A DNA stretch of 64,000 nt, from NCBI RefSeq assembly GCF_964275155.1, contig NZ_OZ193413.1, positions 558,001 to 622,000 of the forward strand. The letters are read 5' to 3'. The translations under genes and the position numbers were made by a program. The DNA is from Curculioniphilus buchneri. GTDB taxonomy: Bacteria > Pseudomonadota > Gammaproteobacteria > Enterobacterales > Enterobacteriaceae. The first letter of the stretch is position 1, and each line of letters starts with the position of its first letter. The notes below the pieces were generated by a model, which worked only from the letters and a program-made list of their open reading frames with translations, was not told the origin of the DNA and did not search any database. This document shows positions 53,840 through 63,654 of the stretch, piece by piece.

Positions 53840-55135
53840 ATGCAAGAAACATTAACTTTACATCCTATTTCATGTGTAAATGGAACACTGAATCTTCCAG
53901 GTTCTAAAAGCGTGTCTAATCGTGCTTTATTATTAGCTGCACAAGCCTCTGGTACCACTCGTCTTATTAACTTACTAAAAAGCGATGATGTTTTTCATAT
54001 GTTGACAGCTCTCAACCAGCTAGGCATAACTTGTCGAGTTTCACAAGATCATTGCAGTTGTGAAGTAGATGGTTCAGGTGGACCTTTACGTTCTAATAAT
54101 AATATTCCACCAATTTTTCTTGGAAATGCTGGTACTGCTATGCGACCTCTAGTAGCAGCATTAAGCTTGCAATCACAAGAAATCACACTGACTGGTGAGT
54201 CGCGTATGAATGAAAGACCTATTGGACATCTTGTAGATGCGTTATGTCAAGGCGGCGCAAAAATTGAGTATCTTGGTCAAAAAAATTATCCACCTTTACG
54301 CTTGCATGGAGGTTATCGAGGAGGTAATATTGTTATAAATGGTGATATCTCTAGTCAATTTTTAACTGCATTATTAATGATGGCACCGCTTGCTCCTTTG
54401 GATAGCTACATTCGTGTTAAAGGTACATTAGTATCTCAGCCATATATTAACATCACCATAGAACTGATGAAATGTTTTGGTATTCAGGTTGAGCATGATA
54501 ATTATCAGACATTTTACATTCAAGGAGGTAGAACTTATTGCTCACCGCGCGATTATCTCATTGAAGGAGATGCATCTAGTGCGTCCTATTTTCTAGCAGC
54601 AGCAGCAATTCGTGGTGGTACTGTACGAGTCCATGGTATCGGTCGTCACAGTTTACAAGGCGACATTCGTTTTGCTGATGCATTAGAAAAAATGGGTGCT
54701 ACTATTTGTTGGGGAGATAATTTTATTGAATGTACACGAGGTACGTTGAACTCTATTGATATAGATGTAAATCATATTCCCGACGCAGCGATGACCCTTG
54801 CTACCACTGCATTATTCGCTACTAATGGCGGAACTACTACTTTACGGAATATTTATAACTGGCGTGTGAAAGAAACAGATCGATTAATAGCAATGGCAAC
54901 TGAACTACGCAAAGTGGGGGCCATTGTAACTGAAGGGAGAGATTTTATCAAAATCACTCCACCAAGACAACTTACTTCTGCTAGCATAAGTACTTATAAT
55001 GATCATCGTATGGCAATGTGTTTTTCGCTTGTAGCCTTATCCAACACGCCCGTAGTTATTATGAATCCACAGTGTACTCACAAAACTTTTCCTAATTTTT
55101 TTGATCAGCTTAAAAAATTAAGCACTTTGATATGA
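53840..55135 (+). CDS. aroA: 3-phosphoshikimate 1-carboxyvinyltransferase (EPSP synthase)
   Basis: AroA joins shikimate-3-P and PEP to form EPSP, the substrate of AroC. The class I motifs LPGSKSVSNRALLLAA, LGNAGTAMRPL and the DHRMAMCFSL segment are present. I chose ATG 53840 (MQETLTLHPI, matching E. coli MESLTLQPI), which is 10 bases after GGAG; an in-frame ATG at 53831 is only three bases from it. 431 residues against 427. It continues the serC-aroA operon; cmk follows after 141 bases. Confidence 0.96.
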   Translation: MQETLTLHPISCVNGTLNLPGSKSVSNRALLLAAQASGTTRLINLLKSDDVFHMLTALNQLGITCRVSQDHCSCEVDGSGGPLRSNNNIPPIFLGNAGTAMRPLVAALSLQSQEITLTGESRMNERPIGHLVDALCQGGAKIEYLGQKNYPPLRLHGGYRGGNIVINGDISSQFLTALLMMAPLAPLDSYIRVKGTLVSQPYINITIELMKCFGIQVEHDNYQTFYIQGGRTYCSPRDYLIEGDASSASYFLAAAAIRGGTVRVHGIGRHSLQGDIRFADALEKMGATICWGDNFIECTRGTLNSIDIDVNHIPDAAMTLATTALFATNGGTTTLRNIYNWRVKETDRLIAMATELRKVGAIVTEGRDFIKITPPRQLTSASISTYNDHRMAMCFSLVALSNTPVVIMNPQCTHKTFPNFFDQLKKLSTLI

Positions 55136-55276
55136 TTACGGTTCATTCGCTAGTATATATTAATAGACAATGATATCTTTAATTTATCAACAGTACAATA
55201 GCGTATAATCAATTTTTAAGCTCTGTCTATTCTTTTGAAATAATAAACACGGTAAAGACAATATAAGGAAAAGACA

Positions 55277-56065
55277 ATGAGATTTTTAGTTCCAGTTATC
55301 ACCGTTGATGGACCAAGTGGTGTTGGAAAGAGTACACTTTGTAAATTATTAGCGGAAATATTTCATTTGAATGTACTGGATTCCGGAGCAATTTATCGAG
55401 TTCTTGCATTAGAGGCTCTACGTAAAAAAATGATTACTGATGATGAAGAAGCCTTAGCTGCTCTTTCTATATGTCTCGATATACTTTTTTTAATTAAACA
55501 AGGTCGGATGCATGTTCTTCTGGAAGGACAAGACGTCAGTCAAATTATTCGAAATGAAAAAATTGGTAATGCTGCATCAAAAATAGCTACTTTTTCACGT
55601 GTACGACAAGCGATTTTACGACGACAGCGTACATTTCGTACTTCACCAGGACTTATTGCTGATGGTCGTGATATGGGAACTGTGGTATTTCCAGATGCAA
55701 CAATAAAGATTTTTCTCTATGCTTCATTAGAAAAAAGAGCATATAGACGCATGCGACAGTTGCAAGAAAAAGGCTTTAGTGTTAGCTTCAGAAGACTTTT
55801 ATCTGAGATAAAAGAACGAGACGATCGAGATCGTACTCGTATAGTAGCACCACTCGTACCAGCACCTGATGCATTAGTACTGGACTCTACTGATTTAAGT
55901 ATCGATGAAGTAGTAGTTAAAGTAATTAAAGCCTGCAAAGCAGATTCTAACGCTATCAATATAATTGGTAATACAAGATTATTCTGTTCTGGAGATAAAT
56001 TACAGAATATGATCAAAATCACCCCATCTAATATTATGTTAGATGGAATTTCATTAAAAACTTGA
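55277..56065 (+). CDS. cmk: Cytidylate kinase with C-terminal read-through extension
   Basis: Cmk phosphorylates CMP and dCMP. The P-loop GPSGVGKST starts at residue 12, and DSGAIYRVLALEAL, LIADGRDMGTVVFPDA and KERDDRDR are all present. The family end is reached near residue 228 (E. coli has 227), but the frame goes on for about 34 more residues with no family counterpart and stops 12 bases before rpsA. In E. coli the space between cmk and rpsA is a structured leader of roughly a hundred bases, so the cmk stop seems lost and translation now runs into that leader. Confidence 0.95.
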   Translation: MRFLVPVITVDGPSGVGKSTLCKLLAEIFHLNVLDSGAIYRVLALEALRKKMITDDEEALAALSICLDILFLIKQGRMHVLLEGQDVSQIIRNEKIGNAASKIATFSRVRQAILRRQRTFRTSPGLIADGRDMGTVVFPDATIKIFLYASLEKRAYRRMRQLQEKGFSVSFRRLLSEIKERDDRDRTRIVAPLVPAPDALVLDSTDLSIDEVVVKVIKACKADSNAINIIGNTRLFCSGDKLQNMIKITPSNIMLDGISLKT

Positions 56066-56067
56066 AG
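55980..56067 (+). promoter_or_regulatory. Candidate rpsA translational leader inside the cmk 3' end
   Basis: Two perfect hairpins lie before rpsA: TATTCTGT/ACAGAATA (55980-56009), with GGAG in its 14-base loop, and CCATCTAA/TTAGATGG (56024-56046). They are followed by a weak GAAG at 56064-56067, 10 bases before the rpsA ATG. E. coli rpsA has no canonical Shine-Dalgarno and is translated from a hairpin-built leader that S1 itself represses. The arrangement suggests the same element, now covered by cmk codons. Confidence 0.55.
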
Positions 56068-56077
56068 ATTATTAAAT

Positions 56078-57760
56078 ATGACTGAATCTTTTGCTCTTCT
56101 TTTTGAAGAATCTTTAAAAGAAATAGAAACTCGTCCAGGTTCTATTATTCGTGGAACTGTGGTGTCCATTTTAAAAGATGTTGTGTTAGTTGATGCCAGA
56201 TTGAAATCGGAATCTGCCATTCCCGTTGAACAATTTCACAACGCCTATGGTGAATTAGAAATAGCGGTAGGTGATCAAGTTGACGTTGCGTTAGATGCTT
56301 TAGAAGATGGTTTTGGTGAAACATTACTTTCCCGTGAAAAAGCCAAGCGATATGAATCTTGGTTAATGCTAGAAAAAGCTTATGAAGAAAAAGTGACTGT
56401 AACTGGTACTATCAACGGAAAAGTAAAGGGCGGTTTTACTGTAGAATTACAGGGTATTCGTGCATTTCTTCCCGGTTCATTAGTTGATGTTCGTCCAGTT
56501 CGCGATACTATGTATCTTGAAGGAAAAGAGTGTGAATTTAAAGTTATTAAGTTAGATCAAAAACGCAACAATGTCGTAGTATCTCGTCGAGCTGTTATTG
56601 AATCGGAAAATAGTGCGGAACGCAATTATTTACTAGAAAACCTACAGGAAGGTATGGAAGTTAAAGGTGTTGTTAAAAATTTAACTGATTACGGTGCTTT
56701 TATCGATCTTGGTGGTGTTGATGGTTTGTTACATATTACTGATATGGCTTGGAAACGTGTCAAACATCCGAGCGAAATTGTAAGTATCGGAGATGAATTT
56801 ATTGTCAAAATACTTAAATTCGATCGTGAGCGTACTCGTGTCTCTCTAGGTTTAAAGCAGTTGGGAGAAGATCCATGGATTGCTATTGCAAAACGTTATC
56901 CAGAGGGAACTTACTTAACTGGTCGCGTTACTAATTTAACTGATTATGGTTGTTTTGTGGAAATTGAAGAGGGTGTTGAGGGTTTAGTGCACATTTCGGA
57001 AATGGATTGGACAAATAAAAATATTCATCCATCTAGAGTAGTTAACATAGGTGATTTAGTAAAAGTTATGGTATTAGACATAGATGAAGAACGCCGACGT
57101 ATCTCTTTAGGATTGAAGCAATGCAAGGATAATCCGTGGAAAAAATTTTCTGAAACCTATAACAAAGGCGATCGTGTTGAAGGTAAAATTAAGTCAATTA
57201 CTGATTTTGGTATATTTATAGGCCTAGAAGGTGCAATTGATGGTCTAATTCATCTTTCTGATATTTCTTGGAGTGTTCCTGGCGAGGATGCTGTACGTGA
57301 ATATAAAAAAGGCGATATAATTTCGGCTGTAGTTTTACAGGTTGATGTAGAGCGTGAGCGCATATCTTTGGGAATAAAACAACTGCTTGAAGATCCTTTT
57401 AATCATTATATTACTTTAAATAAGAAAGGTTCAATTGTTACCGGTAAAGTTCTATCAGTTGATGCTAAAGGTGTTAAGGTTGAATTAATCGATGCTGTAG
57501 AAGGTTATTTGCGAATTTCTGATCCTTCTCATGATCATATCGAAGATACTATGCCAATGCTAAATGTTGGTGATGATGTAAAAGCAAAATTTATTGGTAT
57601 AGATCGTAAAAACCGTATAATCTGCCTTTCTGTGCTTACTAAAGAAGATATTAATGAAAAAAAATATGTCAATAGCATTTTGAATAATAAGCAAGAGGAA
57701 AATAATTTTTCTAATGCAATGGTCGAAGCTTTCAAAGCAGCGACTAAAGGTGATGAATAA
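56078..57760 (+). CDS. rpsA: 30S ribosomal protein S1
   Basis: S1 brings mRNAs, mostly those with weak Shine-Dalgarno sites, to the 30S subunit. Six S1 (OB-fold) repeats can be followed through the 560 residues (557 in E. coli): for example RGTVVSILKDVVLVDA, GVVKNLTDYGAFIDLGGVDGLLHITDM, GRVTNLTDYGCFVEIEEGVEGLVHISEM and GKIKSITDFGIFIGLEGAIDGLIHLSDI. The last repeat and C-terminal tail are more divergent. The start MTESFALLFEESL matches E. coli. An 8-A run lies near the 3' end. Confidence 0.98.
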   Translation: MTESFALLFEESLKEIETRPGSIIRGTVVSILKDVVLVDARLKSESAIPVEQFHNAYGELEIAVGDQVDVALDALEDGFGETLLSREKAKRYESWLMLEKAYEEKVTVTGTINGKVKGGFTVELQGIRAFLPGSLVDVRPVRDTMYLEGKECEFKVIKLDQKRNNVVVSRRAVIESENSAERNYLLENLQEGMEVKGVVKNLTDYGAFIDLGGVDGLLHITDMAWKRVKHPSEIVSIGDEFIVKILKFDRERTRVSLGLKQLGEDPWIAIAKRYPEGTYLTGRVTNLTDYGCFVEIEEGVEGLVHISEMDWTNKNIHPSRVVNIGDLVKVMVLDIDEERRRISLGLKQCKDNPWKKFSETYNKGDRVEGKIKSITDFGIFIGLEGAIDGLIHLSDISWSVPGEDAVREYKKGDIISAVVLQVDVERERISLGIKQLLEDPFNHYITLNKKGSIVTGKVLSVDAKGVKVELIDAVEGYLRISDPSHDHIEDTMPMLNVGDDVKAKFIGIDRKNRIICLSVLTKEDINEKKYVNSILNNKQEENNFSNAMVEAFKAATKGDE

Positions 57761-57844
57761 AAAAAAGAAGTTAATCAACTTTACTTTTAATAGATTGATA
57801 TGATATCTGTATTTTTTATGGTAAAAGTTAATTTTGGAGGAAGT

Positions 57845-58129
57845 ATGACTAAATCCGAACTTATCAAAAGATTGGCTACTAAACATGTACACATTCGGTC
57901 AACAGTCATTGAAAATGTAGTAAAAGGGATTCTTGAACATATGATAACAACACTTATTAATGGCAATAGAATTGAAATTCGTGGATTTGGTAGTTTTGCT
58001 CTTCACTATCGTGCTCCACGCATTGGTCGAAATCCGAAAACTGGTGATAAAGTAGAGTTAATAGGTAAATATATTCCTCATTTTAAACCCGGAAAAGAAC
58101 TTCGTATGCGTGCCAATATCTATATCTAA
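57845..58129 (+). CDS. ihfB: Integration host factor beta subunit
   Basis: IHF-beta pairs with IHF-alpha to bend DNA sharply. At 94 residues it equals E. coli. MTKSELIKRL, RIEIRGFGSFALHYR and the intercalating proline P64 in GRNPKTGDKVE are conserved. I chose ATG 57845, which has a strong GGAGGAA site; the frame opens 15 codons earlier without family match. It follows rpsA by 84 bases as in E. coli. ihfA is not in the window. Confidence 0.97.
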   Translation: MTKSELIKRLATKHVHIRSTVIENVVKGILEHMITTLINGNRIEIRGFGSFALHYRAPRIGRNPKTGDKVELIGKYIPHFKPGKELRMRANIYI

Positions 58130-60049
58130 TTTTAGATTTAGATTATGATTGACTTTAGAAAGGTGATCAGCATATATTTTATATATTAGGATTTGTATCT
58201 TATTTTGACAAATATCATAGTTAAGATGATATTAGTTATAATAAATAGTGCTGAAAATAAAGATGGATATTTTATATAATTAGCTAATAATTTTTTATTA
58301 AAATAATGTTATTTCCAGTGTATTAATAAATTTATTTTTATGGAATGAAATTATACAAGGACAGTGTAGATTTTTATTGCTTAATGGCAGTTCTTTCTAA
58401 TAGCATACAGTATAGAAGTAAATATTGATAAGTAGTGTAAATTTTTATCAATACTGATTGATATTGAAATTATTTTAAAACATAGTGTTGTAAAAAAAGT
58501 GGCGATAAAAAAATAATTTATTTTTTAGATAACAAATTTTTACATAAAAATCTAGTATTTCCTTTCATACTAGTATTTCCTTTCATAAAGGAAATATTAT
58601 TATTAGACGTTTAAGTTATTATGTGTATACATACGAAATATATATTAATATATAACATATTTAAACTCTAGTAATATAGTTCATTATATAGTTCATCAAA
58701 TGAATGAGTGACATAAAATATTTGAATTTTTAAATAGAAAAATTTTTTAAAAAATTATTAAAAGCTTTCATATTTATAATTTAGTTTTTTATATTTTAAA
58801 AAAATATAAAATTAAATAATTTATATATATTACTTGTAATTAAATTACAAATGAGATACTGTTTGTATTTGCTAAAATCTAATAGATAAATATATAATTT
58901 GCCTCGTGTATTATTGTATGAATTTTATAAAACATCTTGTTGTTAAAAATGTAAACAATATATTAATAATTTTAAATATTATAAATAATAGAATAGAAGA
59001 ATAAAAAAAATAAATAGTATTCATTTATATGAATAATAATATCAGATTAACAAAGTAATACTAATTCAGCACTCAACAGTAACTGATAAGTGTATACTTT
59101 AAATAAATAGCGGAAATATTTATATTTACTCAAAACTTATTATTACATAACCTTCTAAAATTTTTTATCTTTATAAATAATTTAATCAATAAAACTTAAA
59201 TATTGTTATGTTGTAATTGTATAAAATACACATACCCACAATGTGTAGGCTGGATTTACTAATAGTAAATATTTACTCTACTTACTAAATAAAACTTTAT
59301 ATTACATTAAGTAATAATGTATAAACATGAAAAAATATGAATATAGAATAATGAATATGCAATAAATAGAATTAATAAAATTAGTCTCCTACTAGTCAAT
59401 CAGTGCTTTTCAGAAGCATCTCTTTTATATGAACAAAATGAGTTCTTTTTTTAAAAAAATTGATTAGTTAATTTTATTAATTTTAGTTAAACCTTGTTTT
59501 TAAATAAGGCTTCTTACACATAAGAAATCCATATACTAATTATTTAGAAAAACTAGAATTGTTAAAAATTAATTTTAGAACATATGATATTCTCTTTAAG
59601 AACTTATTAATAATTTTTATTATAATTATTAAAAATGATTATATACTATATACTATGTCATACGTATATATATATCGTCATTAGGTTTTAGCTAATAGTA
59701 GAATGCGAAGGGCAAGTTTTCTCATAAAGGTAAAAAAAGACTTGATCGCACTCAAGTGGATACTTTAATTTAGATAGATAATGACGTTATAAATATTTGG
59801 AATATATATATAAATTCGATGGAGTGACACATATAATATAAACTGTGTTTTATGATGATATAATACATAAAAATATTGATCTAATTGATCTAATAGTTAA
59901 TGATATAGTTAAATTAAACTTATATTCTAGTATTCTAATTATGATTTTTGAATATTGTGATAATCTATCATGTTTTTATTTTTTTACTTTAATAGAATTA
60001 ACTAATTGTAATTATTTATCTTAATCAAATAGCAACTTATTATTAATAT
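58130..60049. other. 1.9-kb gene-free DNA between ihfB and pgl
   Basis: AT-rich junction between blocks. It contains a tandem repeat with overlapping hairpin at 58552-58595 (separate entry), a near-repeat of ATATAGTTCAT at about 58674-58699, and a less AT-rich patch at 59701-59773 with a 23-codon open stretch (KGKFSHKGKKRLDRTQVDTL within it) that looks like a protein scrap but that I cannot identify. Confidence 0.55.
58552..58595. repeat. 18-bp tandem duplication joined to a 9-bp hairpin
   Basis: CTAGTATTTCCTTTCATA is present twice in direct tandem (58552-58569 and 58570-58587). The second copy runs into ATTTCCTTT-CAT-AAAGGAAAT, a perfect hairpin (58575-58595) followed by ATTATTATT. It lies 420 bases downstream of ihfB and might end the rpsA-ihfB transcript. 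Confidence 0.75.
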
Positions 60050-61087
60050 ATGGATCATATAGTTTACGTTACTAGTCCTGAAAGTCAACAGATACATGTC
60101 TGGAAAATGGATCGATATGGCATATTAACTTTACTTCAGGTAAAAAATACCCCTGGTCAAGGACAACCAATAGTAATACATCCAAAAAAAATGCGACTTT
60201 ATATTGGTATGCGTCCTTTATATAGCGTATTGAGTTACCTTATTAATAAACAAGGACTTCTAAGTGAAGAGAATTTATCAACTCAGATAGGTTGTCCAAC
60301 ATATTTAACTATTGATTATCAGAATGAAACATTGTATTATGTTTCTTACAGAAGAAGTTATTTAAGTGTCAGCATTATTGACAAACAAGGGATTATCAGT
60401 GCACCAATACAAATGTTAGAAGGATTGCAGAATTGTCATTCTGCTAATATCGAATCTCGTAACCGCATGCTGTGGGTACCTTGTCTTAACGAAGATAAAA
60501 TTCGCCTATATCATATTGATCAAGCAGGTTACTTAACGCCTTCTTCTCCAGAAGCTATAAAAATTAAAAATGGCGCAGGGCCACGCCATATGGTTTTTCA
60601 CCCTAATGGTAATTATGCCTATGTCTTAAATGAATTAAATGGTATTATTAATGTGATTTCTATTAATATCGGTAATGTCCCCTCTATTATTCAAGCACTC
60701 GATATTATACCAATTAATTTTAGTAAAATCTACCGCCGACGCTGGGCATCTGATATTCATATCACCCCTGATGGTCGTTGGCTTTATGCTTGTGATCGTG
60801 CCTCTAGTCTCCTCAGTCATTTTAATGTTTTAGATGACGGTAGCACATTAAGCTTATCAAGTTGTCAAAAAACAGAAATTCAGCCACGTAGTTTTGCCAT
60901 TGATAGTCAAGGAACTTTCTTAATTGTTGCTGGTCAAAATTCACATCATATCAGAGTGTATCATATTGAGTCAAAAACAGGAAAACCAATATCCATGAAT
61001 CGTTATATGGTAGGAAAAGGACCTACGTGGGTAACAATATCGGTTCAAAACGAAAATTACTTTTCCGGATCATTCCCAGCTAAATAG
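60050..61087 (+). CDS. pgl: 6-phosphogluconolactonase (beta-propeller type)
   Basis: Pgl hydrolyses 6-phosphogluconolactone in the oxidative pentose phosphate pathway. It belongs to the YbhE beta-propeller family: repeated blade motifs are seen in SPESQQIHVWKM, CHSANIESRNRMLWVPCLNEDKI, GAGPRHMVFHPNGNYAYVLNEL and IHITPDGRWLYACDR. 345 residues against 331, with a few short insertions and an extra tail after WVTISVQ. MDHIVYVTSPESQQ aligns with the E. coli start. No good ribosome site is visible upstream. Confidence 0.94.
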   Translation: MDHIVYVTSPESQQIHVWKMDRYGILTLLQVKNTPGQGQPIVIHPKKMRLYIGMRPLYSVLSYLINKQGLLSEENLSTQIGCPTYLTIDYQNETLYYVSYRRSYLSVSIIDKQGIISAPIQMLEGLQNCHSANIESRNRMLWVPCLNEDKIRLYHIDQAGYLTPSSPEAIKIKNGAGPRHMVFHPNGNYAYVLNELNGIINVISINIGNVPSIIQALDIIPINFSKIYRRRWASDIHITPDGRWLYACDRASSLLSHFNVLDDGSTLSLSSCQKTEIQPRSFAIDSQGTFLIVAGQNSHHIRVYHIESKTGKPISMNRYMVGKGPTWVTISVQNENYFSGSFPAK

Positions 61088-61398
61088 TAAGCACTGCAGT
61101 AACGGTAAGATTGTATATCATCAATTAAAAATTAAAAAAATACTTTCAATTTAAAATTAAAATATACAAGCATAATGAAAAACTTTTTTGATAAAAAAGA
61201 GTATGACTTTAATATCACTACAGTTATTAAAAATGATATTTTATATATCAATTTAATTTTAAAGTTCCTGAATAGAAACACCCCATTTTACAAGTAAAGT
61301 AAGTTAATTATTTTACTAAGAATATAAAGGTGAAATATGGAAATATTGATTCCATTCAAGCTATGTGAAATTCCCTGCCATTAATTGGCAGGGTAAAA
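61088..61398. other. Convergent spacer between pgl and gltA
   Basis: 311 bases; no gene. It holds the hairpin at 61373-61393 that lies next to the gltA stop and may serve both strands. Confidence 0.6.
61373..61393. terminator. Hairpin after gltA, probable terminator
   Basis: CCCTGCCA, loop TTAAT, TGGCAGGG: a perfect GC-rich 8-bp stem that starts five bases past the gltA stop. On the plus strand it is followed by TAAAATTATTTTTTTATTT, a good T-run, so termination of plus-strand transcripts from pgl is the best fit; on the minus strand the T-run after it is weak (AATTTC). Confidence 0.7.
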
Positions 61399-62682
61399 TT
61401 ATTTTTTTATTTGGCTTTGAAAATTTCGATGAGTATAGCCGGTATACAATTGGCGAGGGCGAACAATCTTTAAACCGTTGTCATGCATTTCTTTCCAATG
61501 TGAAACCCAACCAATTGTGCGTGCTACAGCAAAAATTACTGTAAACATTGAGGATGGTATGCCCATTGCTTTTAATATAATGCCAGAGTAAAAGTCTACA
61601 TTCGGATATAATTTACGTTCAATAAAATATGGGTCATGTAGTGCAATATGTTCAAGTTCTAGAGCAATTTCTAGTAAAGATTGTGACACGTTGAGTTCTT
61701 TCAATATTTTGTGGCACATTGCACGCATTACAGTAGCACGTGGATCATAGTTTTTATATATACGATGACCAAATCCCATTAAACGAAATGAATCATTTTT
61801 ATCCTTAGCACGTTTTATAAATGCTGGAATATGTTCTACCTTGTTAATTTTCTCTAACATTTGCAAACAAGCTTCGTTCGCTCCGCCATGAGCGGGGCCC
61901 CAAAGAGAAGCAATACCAGCTGCAATACATGCAAACGGGTTGGCACCTGATGAACCGGCAATGCGTACAGTTGAAGTGGAAGCATTCTGCTCATGATCTG
62001 CATGTAGAATAAGAATACAATCCATCGCACGCTCAATAATTGGATTAATTTCATAATCCTCACATGGTATCGAAAACATCATATTTAGGAAATTACCAGA
62101 ATAGGTAAGATCATTCCGTGGACAAATAAAGGGTTGTCCAAGTGAATATTTGTAACACATTGCAGCTACGGTCGGCATTTTTGATAGTAGGTGGAATGCT
62201 GCTCTTTCCCTGTGATGCTTGAGGTTTATGTCTAGTGCATCATGATAAAAAGCTGCTAATGCTCCTGTGACTCCACACATAACTGCCATTGGATGAGAGT
62301 CACGCCGAAATCCCTGAAATAAACGAGTAATCTGTTCGTGAAGCATGGTATGACGTGTGATAATATTACAAAAATTTTTATATTGTTTATAAGAAGGCAC
62401 TTCACCATTAAGTAAAATATAGCAAACTTCAAGATAATTTGAATGCAGAGCCAACTGATCGATAGGAAAACCTCGGTATAGCAAGATACCTTCATCACCA
62501 TTGGTATAGGTAATTTTAGATTCACAGGAAGCGGTAGAAGCAAAACCAGGATCAAAGGTGAAATATCCTTGAGTTCCTAGGTTGCGAATATCTATTTCTT
62601 TCTCACCCATGGTACCCATGAATACGTTCATATTAATGGGTAATTGCCCCTCAGAAGTAAAAGTTACTTTATTTTCAGGCAT
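61399..62682 (-). CDS. gltA: Citrate synthase (type II, hexameric)
   Basis: GltA condenses oxaloacetate and acetyl-CoA. The 427 residues equal E. coli. The catalytic region is visible in HADHEQNASTSTVRIAGSSGANP, GPAHGGANEACLQML and GFGHRIYKNYDPRA, and the C-terminal arginines of the active site are in WVSHWKEM...IVRPRQLY. The start has a good AGGAGG site. It is divergent from sdhCDA as in E. coli. Together they imply that part of the TCA cycle is still used. Confidence 0.98.
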   Translation of the reverse strand: MPENKVTFTSEGQLPINMNVFMGTMGEKEIDIRNLGTQGYFTFDPGFASTASCESKITYTNGDEGILLYRGFPIDQLALHSNYLEVCYILLNGEVPSYKQYKNFCNIITRHTMLHEQITRLFQGFRRDSHPMAVMCGVTGALAAFYHDALDINLKHHRERAAFHLLSKMPTVAAMCYKYSLGQPFICPRNDLTYSGNFLNMMFSIPCEDYEINPIIERAMDCILILHADHEQNASTSTVRIAGSSGANPFACIAAGIASLWGPAHGGANEACLQMLEKINKVEHIPAFIKRAKDKNDSFRLMGFGHRIYKNYDPRATVMRAMCHKILKELNVSQSLLEIALELEHIALHDPYFIERKLYPNVDFYSGIILKAMGIPSSMFTVIFAVARTIGWVSHWKEMHDNGLKIVRPRQLYTGYTHRNFQSQIKK

Positions 62683-63279
62683 AATACGACCTCCTTACTT
62701 GCATTTATTAAAGATGGTACAGGTTCCCTCTTGGAAATCCACCAAAAGTTTGTTCCTTGTCTTTAGCTTACTGTACGATCTGTTTAACAATACATAATTA
62801 TCTTAATAATTGAGCACGGAATAAAATGTATGAAACCTTATCTAAAAAATTCCTTTCTTCGTTTTACTTATCAATGTATTTAGGTTAATCATGAAACATT
62901 GAACATGTTAGTAAATTAGATATTAACTGTATGCACGATTTAGCATAAAAAATGAAATAGTTTATAACCAAAATATTGCATTATGGTTAATACGCATGTA
63001 TCCATTAAACTATTACTCTTGTTTTTAATTATGAACTTTGATACATTTCAAATATATTAGTATCATACAGGGCAATTATCAGTTGTAATTACTTGGTATT
63101 AATTAATATTCCGATTGTATAATCAAAAAATTACTTTATCATATTTAAATGCATTATGATATATTTCGATTGAATTTAAATATAGATATGTAATGATAAA
63201 ATAATTTATTGATTGTATTATCTCGACTTGCATAATTTTCATAAAAAATAATTTTTTAAAATGTTGTGGGGGAAAAGTT
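62683..63279. other. Divergent promoter region gltA-sdhC
   Basis: 597 bases that must hold both promoters. In E. coli this region is controlled by ArcA and CRP. I looked for a CRP site (TGTGA-N6-TCACA) and found no match good enough to report, and no clear -35/-10 pair stands out from the AT-rich background. Confidence 0.5.
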
Positions 63280-63654
63280 GTGAAAAAACATCCTATCAAC
63301 TTAGATCTAAGAACAATCCAGTTTCCTATAACTGCAATAGCATCCATTTTTCACCGAATCTCTGGTGTGTTAATGTTTCTAGCAGTTGGTGTTTTACTGT
63401 GGATTCTTGGACTCTCGCTTTCTTCTCAAGAAGGCTTTATCAAAGTTATTGCTATAATGGATTATATTGTCGTCAAATTTATCTTTTGGAGTATTTTAAC
63501 CACTTTGACCTATCATACGCTTGGCGGTATACGTCATATGCTAATGGATTTTGGCTATTTAGACAAAACATTAGTACTAGGTAAAATTAGTGCCGTTATT
63601 ACATTTCTATTAACGATTATACTGTCAATATTAGAAGGAATCCTTGTATGGTAA
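63280..63654 (+). CDS. sdhC: Succinate dehydrogenase cytochrome b556 subunit
   Basis: SdhC anchors succinate dehydrogenase in the inner membrane with SdhD and binds heme b and ubiquinone. Three transmembrane helices are seen, with the conserved NLDLRTIQFPITAIASIFHRISG start and the heme-ligand region YHTLGGIRHMLMDFGY. The start is GTG at 63280 (MKKHPINLDL) with GGGGGAAAAG upstream. E. coli begins four codons earlier (MIRNVKKQRP); those codons are absent here. 124 residues against 129. It overlaps sdhD by seven bases. Confidence 0.95.
   Translation: MKKHPINLDLRTIQFPITAIASIFHRISGVLMFLAVGVLLWILGLSLSSQEGFIKVIAIMDYIVVKFIFWSILTTLTYHTLGGIRHMLMDFGYLDKTLVLGKISAVITFLLTIILSILEGILVW

Noticed and set aside
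62683..63279. CRP binding site between gltA and sdhC
   Set aside because: Expected from E. coli, but I found no TGTGA-N6-TCACA-like sequence good enough to report.
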